Source: JBBIOU01 sp037443205 (lineage in GTDB: Bacteria > Bacteroidota > Bacteroidia > Flavobacteriales_D > UBA2798). Taken from it: 64,000 bases of DNA. Position numbers and translations under genes: made by a program. The stretch is taken from assembly GCA_037443205.1 (NCBI GenBank), contig JBBIOU010000014.1, positions 18,683 to 82,682 of the forward strand, in the 5' to 3' direction. The notes under the pieces were generated by a model, which worked only from the letters and a program-made list of their open reading frames with translations, was not told the DNA's origin and ran no database searches. How positions within the stretch are numbered: the first letter of the stretch is position 1; every line of letters starts with the position of its first letter. Positions 54,301 through 62,113 of the stretch are shown piece after piece.

Positions 54301-54860
54301 GTGCCATGGTAAGCGTTGTGTGCTCTAATGCACTAAACCGCACCGTAAAAGAATTTGGCATTACCACACCCGGAAATATTCTTGATAAGGTGCGTGAACT
54401 GGTTTTAGAAACATTTGAAAAAAGTGAAAACGAAGTTAAAGACGGTATGGATATTTCTATCTGCGCACTTACACCGGGTAACAATAATCATGAATACAAC
54501 CTGGAATGGGCAGGCGCCAATAACCCGCTTTGGTTAATACCCAATAATGCCTCTGAAATAATTGAATTTAACGGAGATAAACAACCCATTGGTAAAAACG
54601 ATAATCCAAAACCTTTTAGCACTCATAATATAAAATTAAAAAAAGGAGACACACTCTATATTTTTACAGATGGTTATGCCGACCAGTTTGGCGGTGATAA
54701 AGGCAAAAAATTAAAAAGCAGCAATTTCAAAAAATTACTATTATCTATACAAAACGAAAAATTTGAAAAACATCGCGAAATTATCAATTCGGCTTTCGAT
54801 AAATGGAAAGGTGATTTAGAACAAGTAGATGATGTATGTATTATTGGTGTAAGAATATAA
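51327..54860 (+). CDS. two-component-style propeller sensor with SpoIIE phosphatase output
   Basis: A 1177-residue protein. Signal peptide 1-21. Residues about 130-720 contain many propeller repeats (WFSSNGNGLICFDG, NIWFATEGNGIIKFEN, NNLWFASNSAGIFKFDGENF and so on), typical of the Reg_prop two-bladed propeller sensors of hybrid regulators. A Y_Y_Y-type domain follows (about 780-845, GEHTFYVQASIDGINWSES). One membrane helix (about 852-872), a coiled coil (about 875-935), then a SpoIIE domain (about 950-1177) with AGDFYWM, ADCTGHGVPGAM and FTDGYADQF. It senses something in the periplasm and acts as a cytoplasmic phosphatase; unlike usual propeller hybrids there is no histidine kinase. Confidence 0.92.
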   Translation: MKYKLFLTALLLLKLYFAIAQNNYVWKQWPSGRAFKIKPDTIKAGKPKEYEIKPYITTISAPTKYEYYKNYETIEKPVICNTNLDSITKISFQEKKINLNKVKAKSPYTYKFNGWGTPDYFVRNFKYADLSTGFPAGNVSHILQDKKGNMWFSSNGNGLICFDGVRFKHYTEKHGLGNNYLKKMCFDKDDNLWLATWGGGFIKFDGEYFYNYRNSGFQTENFSNDIACDHLNNIWFATEGNGIIKFENEKFYELTTSQGLSNNFVRALVIDNKKNVWAAYNSGCVTKITDNQSYNYSIKDNEKRYIIEAKALAIYNDLLVIATQKSGIYIFDEKTFKQYSANYGMSNEYTSVYVDSASNIWLSIWNFGIAKLNFNTNRYTYFDSYSGIKTLGIYAVYADNGICWIGTNNAGVMRYNGDEIFHISSNYGLPSDYITHITKDKNDNLWFASNSAGIFKFDGENFYQYSTKEGFIHYNCTSIYPTKDNSIWVSTYGGGVCMLKDNKIYWYSTKDGLATNNIRWITADNNNNIWFAYAGEGIAKFDGKKIYEYTIEQGLPHNDVRNIICDHENNIWFTTWDGGMAKFDGVNFYHYNNVNSINTNVTSCLFLDKENNVWLGTEGGGLSKISNNRILHLTTKEGLSNDMITGITQSDNGNIWVTTINGINLIEQENNNYKIKQFGLNDGLNGLSFYHNSIFYDNKIVLAGSEKNLTLINENLLNKKNEPPQVYLSDLLVNHTIPDWDSLIQKKEIQISNFYKWTDLPIKPTFKYTCNNLTFIFHAISWGNEHHIKYRYMLNTVDMTWHPAGKNNEAGYNNLPPGEHTFYVQASIDGINWSESAVYNFIISPPWWQTWLFRVIAICFGLFLILMIFRWRTATLRKRQRELEKIVRERTQEILYQKEELVKQKNELEIQKEIVEEKNREILDSINYAKRLQEAILPPLKLVKQELEQSFIIYKPKDIVAGDFYWMHTIEKNAQKKIIFAAADCTGHGVPGAMVSVVCSNALNRTVKEFGITTPGNILDKVRELVLETFEKSENEVKDGMDISICALTPGNNNHEYNLEWAGANNPLWLIPNNASEIIEFNGDKQPIGKNDNPKPFSTHNIKLKKGDTLYIFTDGYADQFGGDKGKKLKSSNFKKLLLSIQNEKFEKHREIINSAFDKWKGDLEQVDDVCIIGVRI

Positions 54861-54991
54861 AAATACTTATACCCTTATCTTTAACAAAAAATTTACAGCC
54901 TATTAATTGCACAGTTGCAGATAAGTTAGGTTGCAAATGCATAGAAATAGCAAATTTATATTTATGAAATTATTATTCAGGCAAACTGATA

Positions 54992-55022
54992 TTGCCTTAC
55001 ACTTAAATTTTAACTATTTTTG
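54992..55022 (+). promoter_or_regulatory. Bacteroidota promoter before the enoyl-CoA hydratase run
   Basis: TTG (54992-54994), 20 bases, then TATTTTTG (55015-55022), 26 bases before the ATG at 55049. It probably drives the enoyl-CoA hydratase, JmjC-like and 3-hydroxyacyl-CoA dehydrogenase genes. The remainder of 54861-54990 shows nothing recognisable. Confidence 0.65.
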
Positions 55023-55048
55023 CCAACATTAAAAAACACCAGTCAATC

Positions 55049-55825
55049 ATGCAATATATCAACATCAAATTAATTGAAAATGTAGCTGTAATAAAGCTTA
55101 ATCGCCCGGAAAAATTTAACAGCTTTAACAGGCAAATGGCTCTGGAACTGCAACAAGCGTTGGATGATTGCAAAACAAATGATGAGGTGCGTTGCATCTT
55201 GCTTACTGCCGATGGTAAAGCATTTTGTGCCGGACAGGATTTGGCAGAAGCTATAGACAGCAGCGGACCGGGTATAGAAAAAATTGTTGATGAACATTAC
55301 AACCCACTCATCTTAAAAATAAGAAATTTAGAAAAACCCATCGTTTGTGCCGTAAACGGAGTTGCTGCCGGTGCCGGTGCAAGTTTATGCATTGCCTGCG
55401 ATATTGTTACGGCAGCAAAATCCGCGTCTTTTACTCAAGCTTTTAGTAAAATAGGGCTGATACCCGATAGTGGAGGCACATTTTTTTTACCGCGCCTGGT
55501 CGGCTATCAAAGAGCCGCAGCTCTGATGTTTTTAAGCGACAAAATATCGGCAGACGAAGCCAAAGAAATGGGAATGGTGTGGAAAGTTTTTGATGACAGT
55601 GTTTTTGCCGAAGAAAGTTTAAAAATTGCCCGACAATTAGCCCAAATGCCTACCCTGGCTATCGGCCTAACCAAAAAACTATTAAATGATTCCGTCAATA
55701 ATAACTTAACTCAACAATTAGAAAAAGAAAAAATGCTACAAGTAGTAGCAGCCCATACACAAGATCACAAAGAGGGCATAAACGCTTTTTTAGAAAAACG
55801 CATTCCTAAATTTATCGGTAAATAA
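55049..55825 (+). CDS. enoyl-CoA hydratase/isomerase, PaaG-like
   Basis: A 258-residue crotonase-family enzyme. The CoA oxyanion-hole blocks are AFCAGQDLAEA and AVNGVAAGAGASLCIACDIV. The FTQAFSKIGLIPDSGGTFFLPRLVG segment has Asp in the place typical of PaaG-type 1,2-epoxyphenylacetyl-CoA isomerases rather than the Glu of plain hydratases. It may act in phenylacetate or other ring-CoA breakdown, or simply fatty-acid oxidation. No paaABCDE genes are close, so the former is not proven. It is 10 bases upstream of the JmjC-like gene. Confidence 0.88.
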   Translation: MQYINIKLIENVAVIKLNRPEKFNSFNRQMALELQQALDDCKTNDEVRCILLTADGKAFCAGQDLAEAIDSSGPGIEKIVDEHYNPLILKIRNLEKPIVCAVNGVAAGAGASLCIACDIVTAAKSASFTQAFSKIGLIPDSGGTFFLPRLVGYQRAAALMFLSDKISADEAKEMGMVWKVFDDSVFAEESLKIARQLAQMPTLAIGLTKKLLNDSVNNNLTQQLEKEKMLQVVAAHTQDHKEGINAFLEKRIPKFIGK

Positions 55826-55835
55826 ATTTATTACT

Positions 55836-56711
55836 ATGCAATTGAATCTAAAAATAGATGTGGTTGAAAATATTTCGCGCGATGATTTTATAAATAAATA
55901 TTTCATTCCTCAAAAACCGGTAATCATCAAAAATATAATCAAAGAACAACCGGCAGCCGAAAAATGGACCTTAGACTGGTTTAAAGACAACCACGGAGAT
56001 ATTGAAGTTAAATTATATGACAGCAAAAAAACCAATTACAACAAAACCGCCATCACCAAGCATCATCTAAGCATGAAATTTGCCGACTATATAAATACCT
56101 TACAACAAAATACTTATAACGATTTCAGAATTTTTCTTTTCAATATTTTTAAAATTCGTCCGCAACTCAAAAATGATTTTGCCTGCCCCGGAATTTTTGA
56201 AAGCTTTTTAAAAGATAAAGGTTTTGTGTTTTTTGGCGGTAAAGGCAGTGTAACAAGAATGCATCAGGATATTGACATGAGTAATGTATTGCTTACACAA
56301 TTTGACGGTTTAAAACGTGTATTACTTTTTTCGCCACAATACAGTAAATTACTCTATAAACTTCCTTACAATACCTTTAGCATGGTTGATATAGACAACC
56401 CCGATTATGAAAAGTTTCCGGGGCTTAAATATGTAAAAGGTTATGACGTTACTTTAGAAAGAGGAGATGCTCTTTTTATGCCCTCAGGTTATTGGCATCA
56501 CATCATCTATACAACTGCAGGATTTGGTGTAAGTTATCGTAAACCCGGACCGGGCTTAAAAAATATTTTTACAGGTCTGCTCTACCTGGTAATTTATATG
56601 CCCTTTGATAAATTAATGAATTATCTGTTTAAAAATAAATGGTACGAGCATAAAAAAAACATTGCCATAAAAAGAGCACAAAAAGAAATAACTAAATATC
56701 AAAACAAATGA
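55836..56711 (+). CDS. JmjC-like cupin (Cupin_8) dioxygenase-type protein
   Basis: A 291-residue cupin_8/JmjC-type protein. The likely Fe(II)/2-oxoglutarate ligands are His in RMHQDIDMSN (H-x-D pair, about residues 146-148) and the distal His in PSGYWHHIIY (about residue 222). The N-terminal block is PQKPVIIKNIIKEQPAAEKWTLDWFKDNHG. Its substrate is unknown; such proteins hydroxylate protein side chains or ribosomal residues. The C-terminal helices are hydrophobic and basic (TGLLYLVIYMPFDKLMNYLF), perhaps membrane-associated. The stop overlaps the next start by 4 bases (ATGA). Confidence 0.82.
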   Translation: MQLNLKIDVVENISRDDFINKYFIPQKPVIIKNIIKEQPAAEKWTLDWFKDNHGDIEVKLYDSKKTNYNKTAITKHHLSMKFADYINTLQQNTYNDFRIFLFNIFKIRPQLKNDFACPGIFESFLKDKGFVFFGGKGSVTRMHQDIDMSNVLLTQFDGLKRVLLFSPQYSKLLYKLPYNTFSMVDIDNPDYEKFPGLKYVKGYDVTLERGDALFMPSGYWHHIIYTTAGFGVSYRKPGPGLKNIFTGLLYLVIYMPFDKLMNYLFKNKWYEHKKNIAIKRAQKEITKYQNK

Positions 56712-57862
56712 ATACCATCGGAATAGCAGGCTCAGGAGCCATGGGCAGCGGTATTGCACAAATAGCAGCAAGCAATAAACATAAAACCATTCTTTACGAC
56801 AATAACCCCCGTGCTTTGGAAAATGCGCGTAATAACCTGATAAAAACACTTCATTCATTACAAGAAAAAGGAAAAATTACTTCAGCTGATGAAATCTTAA
56901 ATAATATCAATTTTACTGATAACCTCAATGATTTTTCAAGCTGTGATTTAATTATAGAAGCAATCATAGAAAACCTGAATGTGAAACAGGAATTATTTAA
57001 AAAACTGGAAGAAATTGTTAACCCTAATACCGTTATAGCAACTAACACCTCCTCGCTATCAGTTACCTCTTTGGCAGCAGCCTGCAAAATGCCCGAACGC
57101 GTGCTCGGAATACATTTTTTTAATCCCGCACCACTGATGCCTTTGGTAGAAATCATTCCGGCTGTACAAACCAATGAAACTATTTTAATACAAGCTAAAT
57201 CATTAATAGATAACTGGGGAAAAACAACCGTATTAGCCAAAGATACACCCGGCTTTATCGTTAACCGCCTGGCACGACCATTCTATGGCGAGGCTATCAG
57301 AATATACGAAGAAAAAATAGCCGACATACCCACTATAGACTGGGCCATGAAAAATATAGGAGGATTTAAAATGGGCCCCTTTGAACTGATGGATTTTATC
57401 GGGCATGATGTAAATTATGCTGTTACCGAAAGCATCTTTAAAGAGTTTTTTTACGACCCGCGCTATAAGCCCTCGTTTACCCAAAAGCGCTTAGTAGAAG
57501 CAGGATGGCTGGGACGCAAAACAGGAAAAGGATTTTATGACTACAACCCCGAGGCAAAAAAACAGCAACCCACAGAAAACAATAAACTTGCTGAATATAT
57601 TTTTAATCGTATCTTATGCATGCTTATAAACGAAGCAGCCGAAGCACTCTACCTGAACATTGCCGGCAGAGATGATTTAGATCTGGCTATGACCAAAGGA
57701 GTAAACTATCCCAAAGGTTTGCTAAAATGGGCAGATGAAACAGGAATTAAAAATGTAGTATCTACATTAGACGAATTATATAACCTATACCACGAAGACA
57801 GATACCGTTGCAGCATATTATTGAGAAAATTATCACAGGAAAATAAAAAGTTTTATAACTAA
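56708..57862 (+). CDS. 3-hydroxyacyl-CoA dehydrogenase family protein
   Basis: A 384-residue NAD-dependent enzyme. The N-terminal dinucleotide fold reads TIGIAGSGAMGSGIAQIAA, with the catalytic HFFNPAPLMPLVEIIP block containing His. There are two C-terminal 3HCDH domains (about 188-285 and 300-384), longer than the ~285-residue short dehydrogenase, a form common in this phylum (Hbd/PaaH-like). It oxidises 3-hydroxyacyl-CoA in fatty-acid or phenylacetate-type degradation, pairing with the crotonase two genes upstream. Translation is coupled to the JmjC-like gene by a 4-base overlap. Confidence 0.92.
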   Translation: MNTIGIAGSGAMGSGIAQIAASNKHKTILYDNNPRALENARNNLIKTLHSLQEKGKITSADEILNNINFTDNLNDFSSCDLIIEAIIENLNVKQELFKKLEEIVNPNTVIATNTSSLSVTSLAAACKMPERVLGIHFFNPAPLMPLVEIIPAVQTNETILIQAKSLIDNWGKTTVLAKDTPGFIVNRLARPFYGEAIRIYEEKIADIPTIDWAMKNIGGFKMGPFELMDFIGHDVNYAVTESIFKEFFYDPRYKPSFTQKRLVEAGWLGRKTGKGFYDYNPEAKKQQPTENNKLAEYIFNRILCMLINEAAEALYLNIAGRDDLDLAMTKGVNYPKGLLKWADETGIKNVVSTLDELYNLYHEDRYRCSILLRKLSQENKKFYN

Positions 57863-57895
57863 AACTTAATTAATATGTTTACTAAAAAATAAATT

Positions 57896-58315
57896 ATGGG
57901 ATTATTTAAAGAATTTAAAGAATTTGCCATGCGAGGCAACGTGGTTGATCTTGCCGTGGGGGTAATTATCGGTGCAGCCTTCGGTAAAATTGTTACCTCG
58001 ATGGTTAATGATATTATCATGCCAATAATCGGTACACTGGTTGGTAAAGTTGATTTTAAAGACCTGAGCATTATTCTTGCACAGGCAGAAACCAACCCGG
58101 AAGGAAAGATAATTAAAGAAGCCGTTACATTAAAATACGGCATGTTTATACAAAATGTTTTCGATTTTTTAATAGTTGCTTTTTGTATATTTATGGCTAT
58201 CAAAGCAATGAATAAATTTAACCGTAAAAAATCCGAAGAAAAACCTTCTACTCCGCCCGAGCCAAGCAACGAGGAAAAATTATTGGCTGAAATACGCGAT
58301 TTACTTAAAAAATAA
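57896..58315 (+). CDS. mscL: large-conductance mechanosensitive channel
   Basis: A 139-residue MscL. The first helix and pore (KEFKEFAMRGNVVDLAVGVIIGAAFGKIVTSMVNDIIMPIIG) and second helix (FIQNVFDFLIVAFCIFMAIKAMN) are clear, with a cytoplasmic C-terminal helix NEEKLLAEIRDLLKK. It opens under membrane tension to release solutes in osmotic downshock. The stop is directly followed by the TTG start of the M16 gene. Confidence 0.96.
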   Translation: MGLFKEFKEFAMRGNVVDLAVGVIIGAAFGKIVTSMVNDIIMPIIGTLVGKVDFKDLSIILAQAETNPEGKIIKEAVTLKYGMFIQNVFDFLIVAFCIFMAIKAMNKFNRKKSEEKPSTPPEPSNEEKLLAEIRDLLKK

Positions 58316-59563
58316 TTGAACTTGGAAAAATCAATTATATCAAGGCTTAAAAATGGCCTTAGGATTGTTTATATACCCTATCAACATTCAGACATCATAC
58401 ACCTGTGCCTGACCATAGGTGCAGGAACGCGCCATGAAAATAAGCAACAACAAGGATTAGCTCATTTTATTGAACATTGCCTCTTTAAAGGAACCGAAGA
58501 AAGAACATCCTATAAAATTATCAGCGAACTGGACGAAGTGGGAGGAGAATTAAACGCCTACACAACCAAAGAAGAAACCTGCCTCTATGCATCATTCAGA
58601 AAACCTTATACTGAAAAAGCATTTTCGTTACTTAGTGATATTACCTTTCACTCCACTTTCCCCGAAAAAGAAATAAATAAAGAAAAAACCGTTGTTATAG
58701 ACGAAATACTATCTTACCTTGATTCGCCAGCAGAAAGAATTTTTGACGAATATGAAAGTATGCTCTTTGCCGGTTCATCATTAGGCCACAATATTTTAGG
58801 AACCATCGAACACGTACAAAAATTTAATCGTAAAATGATTTTTGAGTACCTTGCTAAAAACTATCGCACTAATAATATGGTTTTGGCTATTTCGGGTAAT
58901 ATCAAGGCAAAAGAATTTATCGCTTTGTCTGAAAAATACTTTGCAGAAAAAAAATATTATTCATCCGCAACAATAAATAAACCTTATACTTCAATAAAAA
59001 ATAAACCCTTTGAAGTAAAACATAAATTACCCATACACCAATGCCATGCTATAATCGGAACCCGCGCTTATTCGGCAAAAAATAAAAAGCGGTTGGCATT
59101 TTCACTACTGAATAATTATTTAGGCGGGCACGGAATGAACAATCGTTTAAATATATTGCTTAGAGAAAAAAACGGGCTGGTATACAGCATCGAATCAAAC
59201 TATGCACCTTACTCTGACACAGGTATGTTTGCCATTTATTTTGGCACCGATCATAAAAACTTAGATAAATGCCTTAGCCTTATATATAAAGAATTAAAAC
59301 ATATTACCCGGCAAAAAATATCTAAAATTAAATTTGAAAAAATTAAAGAACAATACAAAGGTTTAATTGCACTTGCCGAAGAAAACAGATTAAACAGGCT
59401 ACTGGGTGCCGGAAAAAGCATTTTGTTATATAACAAAATATTTTCTACTAACGAAATATATAAAAAAATTGATGCAATTACTATTGATGAATTTATGCAG
59501 GTATCAAACGAAATACTTGATGAAAACAAATTAAGTTTACTAATTTATATACCCGAAAATTAG
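58316..59563 (+). CDS. M16 family zinc peptidase (third in the window)
   Basis: A 415-residue pitrilysin-family peptidase without a clear signal peptide, so probably cytoplasmic. The inverted zinc motif HFIEH is at 50-54 and the third ligand Glu in KTVVIDEILSYLDSP. The second-half block GGHGMNNRLNILLREKNGLVYSIE holds the R/Y pair. It begins with TTG at 58316 (or the TTG at 58322), immediately after the mscL stop. It is unlinked to the M16 pair at 41.7 kb. Confidence 0.9.
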   Translation: MNLEKSIISRLKNGLRIVYIPYQHSDIIHLCLTIGAGTRHENKQQQGLAHFIEHCLFKGTEERTSYKIISELDEVGGELNAYTTKEETCLYASFRKPYTEKAFSLLSDITFHSTFPEKEINKEKTVVIDEILSYLDSPAERIFDEYESMLFAGSSLGHNILGTIEHVQKFNRKMIFEYLAKNYRTNNMVLAISGNIKAKEFIALSEKYFAEKKYYSSATINKPYTSIKNKPFEVKHKLPIHQCHAIIGTRAYSAKNKKRLAFSLLNNYLGGHGMNNRLNILLREKNGLVYSIESNYAPYSDTGMFAIYFGTDHKNLDKCLSLIYKELKHITRQKISKIKFEKIKEQYKGLIALAEENRLNRLLGAGKSILLYNKIFSTNEIYKKIDAITIDEFMQVSNEILDENKLSLLIYIPEN

Positions 59564-59564
59564 C

Positions 59565-60218
59565 ATGGATTTTTTGCCAGCCGAAATAGAAAAATATGCA
59601 ACAGCCTACACAACGCCCGAAACAGCCTTATTACACAAAATAAACCGAGAAACTCATCTGCATGTACTCATGCCTCGTATGCTATCCGGACACTTGCAAG
59701 GTAGAATACTAAGTATGTTAAGCAAGATGATTAATCCTGAATATATTTTGGAAATAGGCACCTACACAGGTTATTCTGCCATTTGCCTGGCAGAAGGCTT
59801 AAAAGAAAAAGGCAAAATATATACCATTGATATCAATGCCGAACTCGAAGACAGAGTTAGAAATTATTTCAAAGAAGCTAATATTGATAATAAAATAGAT
59901 TATCGTATTGGAAATGCTTTAGATATAATTCCACAAATTAATGTTATCTTTGATTTGGTATTTATTGATGCCGACAAAGAAAACTACCAAAATTATTATA
60001 ACATAGTGTTTGATAAAGTAAAACCTGGTGGCTACCTTATTGCCGACAATGTTTTATGGAGCGGAAAAGTAACTGTACCCGAAAATCAAATGGATAAAGA
60101 TACCCGCGCTTTGTTTAATTTTACAAGAATGGTTCATGCAGATCCAAGAGTAGAAAATATACTTTTACCTGTAAGAGATGGATTAATGATTGTACGTAAA
60201 AAAACTAACCCATTATAA
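59565..60218 (+). CDS. O-methyltransferase (COMT-like)
   Basis: A 217-residue SAM-dependent O-methyltransferase of the small catechol-type family. Motif I is ILEIGTYTGYSAICLAEGL, with IYTIDINAELEDRV after it; the acidic/metal block is FDLVFIDADKENYQNYY, followed by VKPGGYLIADNVLWSGKV. It lies 1 base after the M16 gene and 2 bases before the ArsM-type gene. The substrate is not known. Confidence 0.92.
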   Translation: MDFLPAEIEKYATAYTTPETALLHKINRETHLHVLMPRMLSGHLQGRILSMLSKMINPEYILEIGTYTGYSAICLAEGLKEKGKIYTIDINAELEDRVRNYFKEANIDNKIDYRIGNALDIIPQINVIFDLVFIDADKENYQNYYNIVFDKVKPGGYLIADNVLWSGKVTVPENQMDKDTRALFNFTRMVHADPRVENILLPVRDGLMIVRKKTNPL

Positions 60219-60220
60219 TT

Positions 60221-61192
60221 ATGAAAAATTATTTAGAAGCAACTAAAGATGTTTACAAAGCTGCAGCACTGACACCCGATGTAGGTTTATGCTGCACTAC
60301 CACCCCCATATGGAAACTACCCGAATTAGAAATTCCGGTTATTATGCAACAAATGAATTATGGATGCGGCTCTACTGTTCATCCCCGTGATTTATCGAAC
60401 AATCCCAGCGTATTGTATGTGGGGGTTGGCGGAGGCATGGAACTCTTGCAGTTTTCCTATTTCAGCCGTAAAAAAAGCGGTGTTATTGGGGTTGACATTG
60501 TTGACGAAATGTTAGAAGCCAGTAAAAAAAACTTTTCTGAAGCCGAAAAATTAAATAAATGGTTTACACCCGATTTTATTGATTTAAGAAAAGGCGATGC
60601 ACTACACCTGCCGGTTGATGATAACACCATAGATGTAGCCGCGCAAAACTGCTTATTTAATATTTTTAAAACAGATGATTTAAAATTGGCTTTGGCAGAA
60701 ATGTACAGAGTACTTAAGCCTCATGGCAAACTGGTAATGAGCGACCCTGTATGCGAACAACCTATGAGTGAAGAATTAAGAAACGATGACCGCTTACGGG
60801 CATTGTGTTTAACCGGTTCATTGCCTTTAAAAGAATATATTGATATGATAACATCGGTGGGTTTTGGAACCATTGAAGTAAGAGCCAAAAGACCATATCG
60901 CATACTTAGCCCCAATCACTACAACACCGATGAAATTATTTATATAGAAAGCGTTGAAGTATGTGCCATTAAAGACCCAATGCCGGCAGACGGCCCCTGT
61001 GTGTTTACCGGTAAAACTGCGATTTATTTCGGTAACGAAGAATATTTTGACGACCATAACGGGCATGTATTAAAACAAAACCAACCCCTTGCAGTTTGTG
61101 ATAAAACAGCTCAGGCTCTGTTAAAACTGCAAAGAGATGATATATTCATATCTCCCTCTACCTGGTTTTACGATGGCGGTGGTTGTTGTTGA
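60221..61192 (+). CDS. arsM: arsenite methyltransferase, arsenosugar-pathway type
   Basis: A 323-residue methyltransferase. The N-terminus has VYKAAALTPDVGLCCTTTPIWKLP with the CC pair at about residues 24-25 and MNYGCGSTVHPRDL with another Cys; the SAM fold has VLYVGVGGGMELLQF and GVIGVDIVDEML. AQNCLFNIF and ECs such as MSDPVCEQPM follow, and the tail ends GGGCC. This arrangement of Cys (CCTTTP, YGCGSTVH, GGGCC) is that of the ArsM-type enzymes tied to arsenosugar synthesis. It is the last gene of the M16-O-methyltransferase-ArsM run. No arsenic resistance gene (arsS, arsR, arsB, acr3) is in the window. Confidence 0.85.
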   Translation: MKNYLEATKDVYKAAALTPDVGLCCTTTPIWKLPELEIPVIMQQMNYGCGSTVHPRDLSNNPSVLYVGVGGGMELLQFSYFSRKKSGVIGVDIVDEMLEASKKNFSEAEKLNKWFTPDFIDLRKGDALHLPVDDNTIDVAAQNCLFNIFKTDDLKLALAEMYRVLKPHGKLVMSDPVCEQPMSEELRNDDRLRALCLTGSLPLKEYIDMITSVGFGTIEVRAKRPYRILSPNHYNTDEIIYIESVEVCAIKDPMPADGPCVFTGKTAIYFGNEEYFDDHNGHVLKQNQPLAVCDKTAQALLKLQRDDIFISPSTWFYDGGGCC

Positions 61193-61225
61193 CATTTACT
61201 TAATTCTGAAATTAAAATAATTTAA

Positions 61226-61233
61226 TATTTTTG
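61226..61233 (+). promoter_or_regulatory. -7 box (TATTTTTG) before the AT-rich cassette
   Basis: Matches TAnnTTTG, 43 bases before the ATG at 61277, with no -33 TTG at the normal distance. Suggests the cassette has its own promoter, apart from arsM. Confidence 0.4.
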
Positions 61234-61276
61234 TTAAGCTACAAAACTAAACATTATACTATCCTTTTATTACTTT

Positions 61277-62113
61277 ATGGATGTTTCAGAGCATAATAAA
61301 TTTATTGATGAGTTTAATCAGCTAATAAATAATGTTGAAATAAAAAAAAATATATTATTACTTTTAAAACAAGGAGAAACCGATAAACTATTTACCACTT
61401 ATTTCGGAATAAACTACAATAATACAAACATTGTTTCTCTAAAATTTTACTTTTCGTATTTTTTTGAAAATGCTTTTGAATGTCTGAGAAATTTCATTGA
61501 AAACAAAAACATAACCGACACCGTTTCCAAATATTGGTATCCATCAGATAATCCGCAATATATCCATAGAGGATTAACACTGGGTTTAAAATGTTATTTT
61601 AAAAACAATAATATATATATACGTAAATATGTACACATCAGAATGCCCGGAATAAAACATGATTTATCGTTTAGTAATATCGTACAAGAAGAAAATTTAC
61701 CTTCGCCATTTGGCTTGTGTTTTGAAGAAAATGATACTGGTTACTGTAAAAAAAAATATGCTTACTTTAAAAACACTCATAATATTTTATTTTTGTTAAA
61801 GTATTTTCAATGCGAGAATATAACTAATATATTTGCTATTAATGGCATTGAATATACCGAATACGATAAGGTTCAAAAAATAAATATTTCTAACCAAAAT
61901 AGCAATGATTTACACAATTATTTATTACAACAAAAAAACCCTAATATTTTAAGCTTTTCAAAATATTTTTATAACAATTATAATTTATATTTTTACTCTC
62001 CCGGCATACGGCTTAATGATAACACAAAAGCTTTGTATTACGTTGATAAAAACTTATACTATAACTTAAAAACAGAAAATAATCTAAAAAAAATATTTAA
62101 ACATGTTTTATAA
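61277..62113 (+). CDS. unknown protein, beta-rich, paired with AspH-like dioxygenase
   Basis: A 278-residue protein without a recognised family and without a signal peptide. It shows regular short strand-like patterns (SLKFYFSYFFENAF, RGLTLGLKCYFKNNNIYIRKYVHIRMPG, KKKYAYFKNTHNILFLLKYF, NLYFYSPGIRLNDNTKALYYVDKNLYYN), with alternating Tyr/Phe residues that suggest a beta-rich or repeated fold. It is very AT-rich and Asn/Tyr/Lys-biased, unlike its neighbours. Its stop overlaps the start of the dioxygenase gene by 11 bases, so the two act together. I looked for similarity to ABBA-type prenyltransferases and could not establish it. Function unknown. Confidence 0.7.
   Translation: MDVSEHNKFIDEFNQLINNVEIKKNILLLLKQGETDKLFTTYFGINYNNTNIVSLKFYFSYFFENAFECLRNFIENKNITDTVSKYWYPSDNPQYIHRGLTLGLKCYFKNNNIYIRKYVHIRMPGIKHDLSFSNIVQEENLPSPFGLCFEENDTGYCKKKYAYFKNTHNILFLLKYFQCENITNIFAINGIEYTEYDKVQKINISNQNSNDLHNYLLQQKNPNILSFSKYFYNNYNLYFYSPGIRLNDNTKALYYVDKNLYYNLKTENNLKKIFKHVL

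Noticed and set aside
61277..62113. ABBA-type prenyltransferase assignment of the unknown protein
   Set aside because: Alternating aromatic strands are suggestive only; no characteristic residues could be aligned by eye.
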